DNA of 30,010 nt from JBFWYO01 sp050186335 (lineage in GTDB: Bacteria > Pseudomonadota > Alphaproteobacteria > Bin65). Under the pieces are notes generated by a model. It worked only from the letters and a program-made list of their open reading frames with translations, made no database searches and was not told the DNA's origin. The translations under genes were made by a program, and so were the position numbers. How positions within the stretch are numbered: the stretch's first letter is position 1; each line of letters opens with the position of its first letter. Positions 1 to 7,429 of the stretch are shown one piece after another. Location: the NCBI GenBank assembly GCA_050186335.1, contig JBFWYO010000064.1:1-30010 (forward strand). Reading direction: 5' to 3'.

Positions 1-1290
1 CAGCTTGAGCAGATAGTAAATCCCGGCGCCGAACACGAAGGCGTAGACGACGACAAAGAGGATCAAGGACGTGCCGACGGTCGCGGCGGGGATCGGCGAG
101 ACGGCGTCCCGCGTGCGCAGCAGGCCGTAGACTACCCAGGGCTGCCGGCCTACTTCGGTGGTGATCCAGCCGGCCAGGATGGCGACCAGACCGATCGGGC
201 CGGACAGCACGCAGAGCCTGTGAAACAGACGGCCGTCGTACAGGCGCTTGCGCCAGCGCAACCACAAGCTCAGCGCGCCCACCAGCATCATGAACAGCCC
301 GCTCGCCACCATAATGCGGAACGACCAAAATACGATCGCCGGATTCGGCCGGTCTTCCTTGGCCCACGATTTCAGGCCCTTGATTTCGCCGTCCCATTCA
401 TGCGTGAGGATCAGCGAGCCGAGCTTGGGGATTTCGATCGCCCAGCGCGTTTCTTCGCGCTTCATGTCGGGCCAGCCGAACAGGATCAGCGGCGCGCCTT
501 TTTGCGTTTCCCAATGGCCTTCCATCGCGGCGACTTTGGCCGGCTGATATTTGAGCGTGTTCAGCCCGTGCAGATCGCCGGCGACGATTTGGATCGGCGC
601 CACCAACGCCGCCATCCACATCGCCATCGAGAACATGATGCGCGCCGGCTCGTCGCGGCGATCGCGCAACAGATGCCAGGCGCCGACCGCGCCGACGATG
701 AACGCCGTGGTCAGGTATGCGGCCAGCACCATGTGCGCGAGCCGGTAGGGGAATGACGGGTTGAACACGATCTCGAACCAGTCGACCGGCACGAAGCGGC
801 CGTCGACCATGGCGTGGCCCTGGGGCGTGTGCATCCAACTGTTCGCGGAGAGGATCCAGAAGGCGGATATCAAGGTGCCGACGGCGACCATGCAGGTAGC
901 GAAGAAATGCAGCCTCTTGCCGACGCGATTCCAGCCGAACAGCATGATGCCGAGAAAGCCGGCTTCGAGGAAAAACGCCGTCAGCACTTCGTACGACAAC
1001 AGCGGGCCGAGCACCGGCCCGGCGATATCGGACAGGCGGCTCCAGTTGGTGCCGAACTGGTAGCTCATTACCACGCCCGAGACGACCCCCATGCCGAAGG
1101 TGAGCGCGAAGATCTTCGACCAGTAGCGCGCGAGATTGCGGAACGGCGCACGCCCGGTCAGCAGCCACAAACCTTCAAGCACGGCGAGATAGCTCGCCAG
1201 CCCGATGGTGAAGGCGGGAAACATGATATGAAACGCGATCGTGAACGCGAACTGGATGCGCGCCAACTCGACAGCTTCGAGCCCGAACAT
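1..1290 (-). CDS. cydA: Cytochrome bd-type quinol oxidase subunit I (CioA/CydA), 3' end off-window
   Basis: Inner-membrane subunit I of a bd-type terminal oxidase, which oxidises quinol and reduces oxygen to water without pumping protons. The 430 visible residues run in frame to the window edge. Landmarks match the family: His21 near the N-terminus (heme b595 ligand in E. coli), His186 and Met327 (heme b558 ligands), Glu101 and Glu109 in the proton path, and GRQPW at 381-385. The loop between about residues 240 and 315 is short, lacking the long E. coli Q-loop insertion. That is typical of the cyanide-insensitive CioA branch. The start is supported by GGAAGG a few bases upstream. cydB would be expected just beyond position 1 but is not visible. 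The annotation is firm; assignment to the Cio branch rests on loop length alone. Confidence 0.95.
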   Translation of the reverse strand, partial: MFGLEAVELARIQFAFTIAFHIMFPAFTIGLASYLAVLEGLWLLTGRAPFRNLARYWSKIFALTFGMGVVSGVVMSYQFGTNWSRLSDIAGPVLGPLLSYEVLTAFFLEAGFLGIMLFGWNRVGKRLHFFATCMVAVGTLISAFWILSANSWMHTPQGHAMVDGRFVPVDWFEIVFNPSFPYRLAHMVLAAYLTTAFIVGAVGAWHLLRDRRDEPARIMFSMAMWMAALVAPIQIVAGDLHGLNTLKYQPAKVAAMEGHWETQKGAPLILFGWPDMKREETRWAIEIPKLGSLILTHEWDGEIKGLKSWAKEDRPNPAIVFWSFRIMVASGLFMMLVGALSLWLRWRKRLYDGRLFHRLCVLSGPIGLVAILAGWITTEVGRQPWVVYGLLRTRDAVSPIPAATVGTSLILFVVVYAFVFGAGIYYLLKL

Positions 1291-1326
1291 GCTAGGCCTT
1301 CCGTAGCGAACGCCGTGTCCTGATAC

Positions 1327-1344
1327 CGCTTAACGTTTTAAGCG
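1327..1344. promoter_or_regulatory. Perfect inverted repeat upstream of the bd oxidase gene
   Basis: Two 7-base arms (CGCTTAA and TTAAGCG) separated by CGTT form a perfect palindrome 36 bases before the oxidase start codon. Its size and place fit a dimeric regulator operator. It does not match the FNR/Anr consensus TTGAT-N4-ATCAA, so the regulator is unknown. It could equally be a weak hairpin in the 5' leader. Confidence 0.35.
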
Positions 1345-1410
1345 CAGGCGAGTCATAAAACGCCGATCGTATTGCCGCCGCGCTGCTTTGGCGCACCTCA
1401 CACAAACACG

Positions 1411-1507
1411 GTCATTCCGAGCGAGCGGCGAAGCCGCGACGAGGAATCCGGCATCAAATGCCGACCGCGGCTAGAGTCCTCATCGCAACGGGGCTCCTCG
1501 GAACGAC
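1411..1507. repeat. Dispersed palindromic repeat (REP-like)
   Basis: The outer arms GTCATTCCGAG (1411-1421) and CTCGGAACGAC (1497-1507) are inverted copies matching at 10 of 11 bases. Inside the left half is a perfect GCGGC-GAA-GCCGC hairpin at 1425-1437. Sequences of this style are common between alphaproteobacterial genes as dispersed palindromic elements. It lies 18 bases past the quinone reductase stop and could stabilise or end that transcript. The rest of the 234-base gap 1291-1524 holds only the oxidase leader and its palindrome. Confidence 0.6.
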
Positions 1508-1524
1508 GCGTCTATAAATTCCGC

Positions 1525-2526
1525 CTACGGCATGAACACCGTCGAGCCCGTCGTCTTGCGGCCTTCGAGATCGCGGTGCGCTTGCGGCGCATCCTTCAGC
1601 GCATAGCGCTGATTGACGCGGATCTTGACCTTGCCGCTTTTCACCGCGTTGAACAGGCGGCCGGACGACAATTCGAGATCGGCGCGGCTGGCGACATACG
1701 TGCCGAGCGCCGCGCGCGTGTAGAACAGGCCTTTCGGCGCGAGGATCGCCGGATCGAACGGCGGCACGGGACCCGAGGCATTGCCGAAGCTGACGAAATA
1801 GCCGCGCGGGGCGAGGCATTCCATGGTGCCCTGGAACGTGTCCTTGCCGATCGAATCGTACGCCACGGGCACGCCCTTGCCCTTGGTGATCTGTTTCACG
1901 CGGTCGACGAAATTCTCGCGCGTGTAGACGATCGGATATTTGCAGCCGTGCGCCTTGGCCAGCTTGGCCTTCTCGTCGTTGCCGACCGTGCCGATCACGG
2001 TGACGCCGAGCGCCTTGGCCCACTGGCATAAGATCAGGCCCACGCCGCCGGCGGCCGCGTGCACCAGAATCGTGTCGCCCTTTTTGACCTTGTAGGTCCG
2101 ATGCAGCAGGTATTCGGCGGTCATGCCTTTCAGCATCATGGCCGCCGCGGTTTCGTCCTTGATGCCGGAAGGTATCTTGACCAGCTTGTCGGCGCCGATC
2201 AGCCGGTGGGTCGAGTAGCCGCCGATGGCGCCGAAGCCGTAGGCGACCCGGTCGCCGACCTTGAAGCCTTTGACGCCCTTGCCGATCGCCTCGACGATGC
2301 CGGCCGCTTCGAGGCCGATCTGCGACGGCAGCGGCATCTTGTAGAGACCGGAGCGGTGGTAGGTATCGATATAGTTCAGGCCGATCGCGGTCTGGCGCAG
2401 GCGCACCTGCCCGTCGCCCGGCGCACCGACCTCGGCCTCGACCCATTTCAGCACGTCCGGGCTGCCCGGTTGCTCGAATATGAAGCGATGGGCGCGCACG
2501 GTTTGCGGTGCCGATTTCTTGCTCAT
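1525..2526 (-). CDS. NADPH:quinone oxidoreductase as a possible separate product from an internal start
   Basis: A 333-residue product starting at the internal ATG 2526 has the normal length and N-terminus of the QOR family of the medium-chain dehydrogenase/reductase superfamily. These enzymes pass electrons from NADPH to quinones. An N-terminal GroES-like fold is followed by the NADPH-binding glycine motif AAAGGVG (about residue 155). The zinc-ligand cysteine cluster of alcohol dehydrogenases is absent. A strong Shine-Dalgarno sequence, GGAGGG with 6-base spacing, precedes this ATG, so free reductase is probably made even if the upstream hydrolase is translated through. The gene ends with TAG, 18 bases before the dispersed repeat. 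Confidence 0.8.
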   Translation of the reverse strand: MSKKSAPQTVRAHRFIFEQPGSPDVLKWVEAEVGAPGDGQVRLRQTAIGLNYIDTYHRSGLYKMPLPSQIGLEAAGIVEAIGKGVKGFKVGDRVAYGFGAIGGYSTHRLIGADKLVKIPSGIKDETAAAMMLKGMTAEYLLHRTYKVKKGDTILVHAAAGGVGLILCQWAKALGVTVIGTVGNDEKAKLAKAHGCKYPIVYTRENFVDRVKQITKGKGVPVAYDSIGKDTFQGTMECLAPRGYFVSFGNASGPVPPFDPAILAPKGLFYTRAALGTYVASRADLELSSGRLFNAVKSGKVKIRVNQRYALKDAPQAHRDLEGRKTTGSTVFMP

Positions 2527-3231
2527 GGTCGTCCCTCCGACATGCTGTTTCAGGAATTCGCTGCTGCGTCGATCGGCCAGATCGGCCGCCGCCATGTCGT
2601 AATGCTGGCCGCCTTTGCGCGCGAAAGCATGACCGGCGCCGACGTAATCATGGATTGTTATTTCGGGATGCGCATCGAGCGCCGCGTGGATCTGCGATTG
2701 CGCGTAGGGCGGACACCACGCATCGAGCGTCGGCACGTGAAGCATCAGCGGTTTGGCGATCTGGCCGGCTTCGCCGAGCGCCTTTTCGATGCCGACGCCG
2801 TAATAGGACACGCAGGCGTCCGCATCGGTGCGCGTGGCGGCGAGATAGGCCAGCTTGCCGCCCAGGCAGTAGCCGAGCACCGCAACCTTGCCGGTGCAGC
2901 GTTTGTCCACGCGCAGTGCGGCGACGGTGGCGGCGACATCGTCGGCGCCGCGGTCCTCGTCGAATTTGGCATACAGCGCCAGCGCCTGCGTGCGCTCGGC
3001 TTCGCCGCCGTCGTTGAATTCGACGCCCGGCTGCTGGCGCCAGAACATATCCGGACAGTACACCAAATAGCCTTGCGCGGCGAAATCGTCGGCGATCGCG
3101 CGCATGGATTTGTTGACGCCGAAAATCTCCTGCAGCAGCACCAGGCCGGGATGACGGCCGGGCTTCCGGGGTGCGGCGACATAAGCGGCGAAACTGCCGC
3201 CGTCGCGGGCATTGATCTTGGTCTTGGCCAT
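1525..3231 (-). CDS. Dienelactone hydrolase-like domain fused in frame to NADPH:quinone reductase
   Basis: Read from the ATG at 3231, this is one 568-residue frame. Residues 1-231 form an alpha/beta hydrolase of the dienelactone hydrolase family: nucleophile elbow GYCLGG with Cys122, Asp170 in LDAWCPP, and His201 in AGHAF, giving the Cys-Asp-His triad. Residues 236-568 form a complete zinc-independent medium-chain quinone reductase. The two domains are each normally encoded by separate genes, and no stop codon lies between them. The start is supported by GGGAG about 11 bases upstream; longer in-frame extensions up to 3438 run into the Ogt gene and are not needed. Upstream neighbours YyaL and Ogt lie on the same strand with gaps of 23 and 50 bases, so an operon is likely. 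It may be a genuine fusion, a stop lost by one substitution, or a sequence error. Confidence 0.75.
   Translation of the reverse strand: MAKTKINARDGGSFAAYVAAPRKPGRHPGLVLLQEIFGVNKSMRAIADDFAAQGYLVYCPDMFWRQQPGVEFNDGGEAERTQALALYAKFDEDRGADDVAATVAALRVDKRCTGKVAVLGYCLGGKLAYLAATRTDADACVSYYGVGIEKALGEAGQIAKPLMLHVPTLDAWCPPYAQSQIHAALDAHPEITIHDYVGAGHAFARKGGQHYDMAAADLADRRSSEFLKQHVGGTTMSKKSAPQTVRAHRFIFEQPGSPDVLKWVEAEVGAPGDGQVRLRQTAIGLNYIDTYHRSGLYKMPLPSQIGLEAAGIVEAIGKGVKGFKVGDRVAYGFGAIGGYSTHRLIGADKLVKIPSGIKDETAAAMMLKGMTAEYLLHRTYKVKKGDTILVHAAAGGVGLILCQWAKALGVTVIGTVGNDEKAKLAKAHGCKYPIVYTRENFVDRVKQITKGKGVPVAYDSIGKDTFQGTMECLAPRGYFVSFGNASGPVPPFDPAILAPKGLFYTRAALGTYVASRADLELSSGRLFNAVKSGKVKIRVNQRYALKDAPQAHRDLEGRKTTGSTVFMP
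2533..2538 (-). promoter_or_regulatory. Internal ribosome binding site GGAGGG before the quinone reductase
   Basis: GGAGGG lies six bases before the ATG at 2526, inside the open frame shared with the hydrolase. Its strength suggests the two domains descend from two separately initiated genes. Because no stop ends the hydrolase before this site, both a fused and a free product are possible. Confidence 0.7.
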
Positions 3232-3281
3232 GCGTATCGGACGCTCCCTGGTTCGGTGGATTGCGGTGCGACTCTGGTCGG

Positions 3282-3776
3282 CTACAAAAAGGCGGGTTGG
3301 GCCGGCTGCCAGCCTTCCAGCTCGAGCAGAAATTTTTTCGTCGTCAGGCCGCCGCGGCCGGAATAGCCGCCCAGTTCGCCGTGGGCGGCGATGATGCGAT
3401 GACACGGGATGATGATCGGGATCGGATTCCTGCCGCACGCGCCGCCGATCGCGCGCGCTGAGCCGGCGAGCTGCTTGGCCACATCGCCATAGGTGCGCGT
3501 GCCGCCGGGCGGGATCGCCAGCATGGCGCGCCAGACGGCCTGTTCGAACTCGGTGCCGGCGGGCGCGAGTGCGACGTCAAAATGTTTCAGGTTGCAGAAG
3601 AAATACGCATCGAGCTGCTGCGCGACGGTGAGCAGGAACGGCGTCGATCGTTCGTCGTCGGGCTCGACCGTGCGGCCGAAATCGATCGCGGTCAGCTTGC
3701 CGTCGTACTCGCGCAGGGTCAGCGCGCCGAGCGGCGAATTGACGACGATGGCAGCGCTCGTGCGGGCGGCGGACAT
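3282..3776 (-). CDS. ogt: Methylated-DNA--protein-cysteine S-methyltransferase (Ogt type)
   Basis: A 164-residue suicide repair protein that moves the alkyl group from O6-alkylguanine (and O4-alkylthymine) in DNA onto its own cysteine. The active-site motif IIIPCHRII is clear, with acceptor Cys125. The preceding GRNPIP stretch and the helix-turn-helix FEQAVWRAMLAIPPGGTRTY (77-96) match the DNA-binding domain. The N-terminal ribonuclease-like domain (about 1-70) is present but there is no Ada regulatory domain, so this is the constitutive Ogt form. It lies 23 bases after the YyaL gene and 50 bases before the hydrolase gene on the same strand. Length is normal for the family. Confidence 0.95.
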   Translation of the reverse strand: MSAARTSAAIVVNSPLGALTLREYDGKLTAIDFGRTVEPDDERSTPFLLTVAQQLDAYFFCNLKHFDVALAPAGTEFEQAVWRAMLAIPPGGTRTYGDVAKQLAGSARAIGGACGRNPIPIIIPCHRIIAAHGELGGYSGRGGLTTKKFLLELEGWQPAQPAFL

Positions 3777-3799
3777 GGCGATATCCTACTGCAGAATTC

Positions 3800-5830
3800 C
3801 TATTGTAGAAGCCGCGGCAGCGCCGCGCCATCGGTGACCGGCAGACTGCAGGTCTGGCCCCGGCATACGTAAGCGGTGGCGCGGCCGTCGATCCGGTCCT
3901 TGCCGTGCGCCGGATGGGATTTCGGCAAGGCCAGGCCGTCGGCGATCACCTGGGTCAGCAGGTTGGGCTGCGAGACGGCGCGCGCGGCCGCCAGCAGCGC
4001 CTCGACGCCGGGTTCGGCGCGTGCGCCGCAGACCACCAGTTGAACCGCGCCGGTCAGGAGATCGTTGGCGTTGATCAAGACCGGCATGGCGACGCCTTCG
4101 CGCTCGATATTGCCGGTGAAGCTGGCGATTACCCGTTCGGCCGCCTTGCGGTAGCCGTCGTCGCCGGTGAGGTAGTGCAGGCGGGCCAGGTTTTGCGCCA
4201 TCAGTCCGTTGCCCGACGGCGTTGCGTTGTCATGCACCCCCTTGGAGCGGACGATGACGTCGGTGACATCGTCGGCCGAGGTGAAATAACCGCCTTCGGC
4301 TGCATCCCTGTAGTGGGCATCGGCGGTGGCGAGCCACGCTTGGGCGCGGTCGAGATAGGCATGATCGCCGGTGGTCTCGTACAGGATCAGCGCGGCGCGG
4401 ATCATGCCGGCATAATCCTCGAGCGTCGCCGGATGCTGCAGTTTGCCCTGGCGCCAGCTGTGGCGCAGGCGGCCATTGTGCGTCATGTGTATATGCACGA
4501 AATCAAAGGCCCGGCGCGCGGCAGCGAGCCAGTCCGGCCGGCCGAACGCTTCCGCCGCCTGCGCCAAGGCCGCGATGATCAGGCCGTTCCAATCGGTCAG
4601 CACCTTGTCGTCGAGCGCCGGACGGATGCGTTTGGCGCGCGCGGCCAGCAGTTTTTCGCGCGCAGCCGCCAGCCTGGCTTCTGTCTCGGTGCCGGCGAAA
4701 AACGGCTTCTTGGTGCGGTTCAGGATCGTCTTGTGTTCCCAGTTGCCGCGCGCGCTGACGTCATAATGTTCTTTGAACAGCGCCGCGTCGTCGCCCAGCA
4801 GGGCGTCGATCTCGGCCGCGCTCCAGACGTAAAACTTGCCTTCCTCGCCTTCGCTGTCGGCATCCAGCGTGCCGGCGAAGCCGCCGCCCGGCTGGACCAT
4901 TTCGCGCAACAGCCAGTCGATCGTCTCGCGCACACGCGCCTGGTACAGCGGGTTCTGCGTTTCGCGCCAGACCAGCGTCAGCAGGTCGATCAGCTGGGCG
5001 TTGTCGTACAGCATCTTTTCGAAATGCGGCGCCAGCCACACTGCATCGGTCGAATAGCGCGCGAAGCCGCCGCCCAGGTGATCGTAGATGCCGCCTTGCG
5101 ACATGCGATCCAGCGTGACCAGCACCGCGTCGCGATACTGCGCGACGCCCGTGCGTTTCCAGGCGCGCCACAATAGTTCGAAGACCGGCGGTTGCGGAAA
5201 TTTCGGCGCGCCGCCGAGTCCGCCATTGACCGTATCGACCATGCGCAAGAAATGCTCGGCGATGCTGTCGATCATCTGACGCGATATCAGGCCGCCCTTG
5301 CGGCTGGCGCCCATGCCGGCGAGCGCCTCGCGCAAGGCGGCGGCGTTGGCCTCGATCTTGTCGTGCTCGTTGCGGTAGATCTCGCCGATCCGGGCCAGAA
5401 CCTTGGCAAATCCGGGCCTGCCGTAGCGGTCTTCGGGCGGGAAGTAGGTGCCGCCCCAAAACGGGCGGAGATCCGGCGTCAAGAACATGGTCAGCGGCCA
5501 GCCGCCTTGTTCGCCCAACAGCGCCAGCGCGTGCTGATAGATCGCGTCGACGTCCGGCCGCTCTTCGCGATCGACCTTGATGTTGATGAAGCTGTCGTTC
5601 ATCGCGGCGGCGATTGCCGGATGCTCGAAGCTTTCGTGCGCCATGACGTGACACCAATGGCATGCCGCATAGCCGATCGACAGCAGGATCGGTTTGTTCT
5701 CTGTGCGCGCGCGGGCAAACGCCGGCTCGCCCCAGGGCAGCCAATGCACCGGATTGTATTGGTGCTGGAGCAGGTAAGGACTGGCTTCGTCGCCCAATTT
5801 GTTGCCCGGAACGCGGCGGCCATGGTCCAT
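3800..5830 (-). CDS. Thioredoxin-fold DUF255 protein (YyaL / SPATA20 family)
   Basis: A 676-residue member of the YyaL family (COG1331). The N-terminal thioredoxin-like DUF255 domain (about 1-170) carries the family blocks NKLGDEASPYLLQH (10-23), the redox-type CHWC at 57-60, and VDREERPDVDAIY. The rest is an alpha/alpha six-barrel resembling N-acylglucosamine epimerase and glycosidase folds. The biochemical role of this family is not established; a link to thiol chemistry or sugar metabolism is inferred from the folds only. The ATG at 5830 was chosen because the conserved N-terminal block begins ten residues later; a longer frame to 6259 would overlap mnmE and is an artefact. It is divergent from mnmE across a 131-base gap and leads the ogt group. 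Confidence 0.92.
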   Translation of the reverse strand: MDHGRRVPGNKLGDEASPYLLQHQYNPVHWLPWGEPAFARARTENKPILLSIGYAACHWCHVMAHESFEHPAIAAAMNDSFINIKVDREERPDVDAIYQHALALLGEQGGWPLTMFLTPDLRPFWGGTYFPPEDRYGRPGFAKVLARIGEIYRNEHDKIEANAAALREALAGMGASRKGGLISRQMIDSIAEHFLRMVDTVNGGLGGAPKFPQPPVFELLWRAWKRTGVAQYRDAVLVTLDRMSQGGIYDHLGGGFARYSTDAVWLAPHFEKMLYDNAQLIDLLTLVWRETQNPLYQARVRETIDWLLREMVQPGGGFAGTLDADSEGEEGKFYVWSAAEIDALLGDDAALFKEHYDVSARGNWEHKTILNRTKKPFFAGTETEARLAAAREKLLAARAKRIRPALDDKVLTDWNGLIIAALAQAAEAFGRPDWLAAARRAFDFVHIHMTHNGRLRHSWRQGKLQHPATLEDYAGMIRAALILYETTGDHAYLDRAQAWLATADAHYRDAAEGGYFTSADDVTDVIVRSKGVHDNATPSGNGLMAQNLARLHYLTGDDGYRKAAERVIASFTGNIEREGVAMPVLINANDLLTGAVQLVVCGARAEPGVEALLAAARAVSQPNLLTQVIADGLALPKSHPAHGKDRIDGRATAYVCRGQTCSLPVTDGAALPRLLQ

Positions 5831-5961
5831 GCGGATGCTCGTTATGATTGTTGCCGGCTTGGGGGCCGACGGCGGCGTTGCGGCCTGGGAGGTATTTGCG
5901 GCAGGTAATGTATGTTCGCCCGCAGCCACGGGCAATCGAGGCGAAACCATCTGAGTCCCGC
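5831..5961. other. Divergent intergenic region between the YyaL gene and mnmE
   Basis: These 131 bases must hold both divergent promoters. No convincing -35/-10 pair, palindrome or riboswitch-like structure stands out, and neither start codon has a strong Shine-Dalgarno sequence. The mnmE side offers only a short GAG-type match before its ATG. Confidence 0.4.
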
Positions 5962-7311
5962 ATGACGACCCGGCCGGATACGATTTTTGCGCTGTCGAGC
6001 GGTGCCGGCAAAGCCGGGGTCGCGGTGGTGCGCGTGTCCGGCCCGGACGCGTGCGCCGTATTGCATGCCCTGACTGGCCGGAGCGAATGGCCCACGCGCG
6101 TGGCCTGCCGCGCGCGCCTGGTCGATCCGTCCACTGACGATGTTCTGGACGACGCGCTGGCGCTCTATTTCCCGGCGCCGAACTCCTACACCGGCGAGGA
6201 TGTCGTGGAACTGCACGTCCACGGCGGGCGGGCGGTGATCGCCGGGGTGCTGGCGGCACTCGGCCGAATCGAGGGCGTTTCGCCCGCCGAACCCGGCGAG
6301 TTCACGCGCCGCGCTTTTCTCAACGGCAAGTTCGACCTGACCGCAGCGGAAGGGATCGCCGATCTGATCGACGCGGAAACCGAGGCGCAGCGACGCCAGG
6401 CGGTGCGCCAAGCCGAGGGTGCGCTGGGCCGGCTGTATGACGCATGGCGCACGCGCCTGATTCGCATCCTGGCATTCTGGGAAGCGCATATTGATTTTCC
6501 CGACGAGGATTTGCCGGCCGAAATCGTCGATCAGACGCGTGCGGAAATACAGCCTTTGATTGAGTCGATCGAGGCGCAGCTGCGCGATGGGCAGCGCGGC
6601 GAACGGTTGCGCGACGGGTTTTCGGTCGCCATCGTCGGTGCGCCCAATGTCGGCAAATCCAGTTTGCTGAACGCGCTGGCCCGGCGCGAAGCCGCGATCG
6701 TATCGTCGATCGCCGGTACGACCCGCGATATCGTTGAGGTTTATCTCGACCTCGCCGGCTATCCGGTAATCCTGGCGGACACTGCGGGGCTGCGCGATCT
6801 GCAATCGGTCGGCCAGGCCGATCCGATCGAGGCGGAGGGGATTCGGCGCGCGCTCGAGCGGGCGGCGGCGGCGGATTTGAAGCTGGTGGTGTTTGCGGCC
6901 GACGCCGACTTGGAATCTACAACCCTGGATTTAGTCGACGAGCGCAGCCTGGTGGTGGTGAATAAGAGCGATCGTGGTGCCGTCGATGCTGCGAAGTTTC
7001 CGGTCGGCACGAAAATTTATCGAGTCTCGGCGCGAACCGGCGACGGCATCGAGACGCTGACGCGCGCCCTTGTGGAACGCGTCGGCACGCAACTGGAGGT
7101 TGGTGAGGCGCCGGTCATGACGCGGGCGCGCCACCGTGCGGCACTGGAAGACTGCGTCGAGAGTTTGCGCGCCGCGCTGCGCGCGGAGCAACTCGAGCTG
7201 GCGGCCGAGGATTTGCGCCTGGCGGCGCGCGCGCTCGGCCGTATCAGCGGTCGGGTCGATGTCGAGGATTTGCTGGACGTAATTTTCTATCAATTTTGTA
7301 TCGGTAAATAA
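5962..7311 (+). CDS. mnmE: tRNA uridine-5-carboxymethylaminomethyl modification GTPase MnmE
   Basis: A 449-residue GTPase that works with MnmG to add the cmnm5 group to the wobble uridine (U34) of certain tRNAs, using methylenetetrahydrofolate. The N-terminal folate-binding domain (about 1-120) is followed by a helical domain interrupted by a G domain. G1 is GAPNVGKSS at 226-234, G3 is DTAGLR at 273-278 and G4 is NKSD at 334-337. The protein ends with the family's C-terminal CIGK (446-449). The ATG at 5962 gives the standard N-terminus DTIFALSSG; an upstream extension to 5848 is not conserved-looking. The mnmG partner begins 118 bases downstream, separated by a parS site. Confidence 0.97.
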   Translation: MTTRPDTIFALSSGAGKAGVAVVRVSGPDACAVLHALTGRSEWPTRVACRARLVDPSTDDVLDDALALYFPAPNSYTGEDVVELHVHGGRAVIAGVLAALGRIEGVSPAEPGEFTRRAFLNGKFDLTAAEGIADLIDAETEAQRRQAVRQAEGALGRLYDAWRTRLIRILAFWEAHIDFPDEDLPAEIVDQTRAEIQPLIESIEAQLRDGQRGERLRDGFSVAIVGAPNVGKSSLLNALARREAAIVSSIAGTTRDIVEVYLDLAGYPVILADTAGLRDLQSVGQADPIEAEGIRRALERAAAADLKLVVFAADADLESTTLDLVDERSLVVVNKSDRGAVDAAKFPVGTKIYRVSARTGDGIETLTRALVERVGTQLEVGEAPVMTRARHRAALEDCVESLRAALRAEQLELAAEDLRLAARALGRISGRVDVEDLLDVIFYQFCIGK

Positions 7312-7338
7312 CTGTATATTGCGCCAGGCTTCGGGCGC

Positions 7339-7354
7339 TGTTTCACGTGAAACA
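7339..7354. promoter_or_regulatory. parS: parS centromere site 1 (perfect 16-mer)
   Basis: TGTTTCACGTGAAACA, the perfect palindromic consensus bound by chromosomal ParB, lies between mnmE and mnmG, 2.6 kb from parA. ParB clamps load here with CTP and slide outwards, and ParA then segregates the complex. It sits in the leader of mnmG, so ParB loading could also affect mnmG transcription (inference). Confidence 0.95.
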
Positions 7355-7429
7355 TGGTCTTATAAGTCTCTGTTCCAATTGGTCTTTCGAACTTTGACTC
7401 TCGCCGGGGCGGCGCTTAGATTGCGCGCC

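Noticed and set aside
3778..3806. Short CTAC...GTAG inverted repeat between the YyaL and ogt genes
   Set aside because: Arms of only four bases with a long loop; too weak to call a terminator or operator.
5831..6259. N-terminal extension of the YyaL protein
   Set aside because: It overlaps the mnmE coding region and precedes the conserved family N-terminus; composition is Pro/Arg/Ser-rich noise.
7319..7429. Upstream extension of MnmG through the parS site
   Set aside because: It would add 37 non-family residues before the FAD motif; the internal ATG at 7430 gives standard length.
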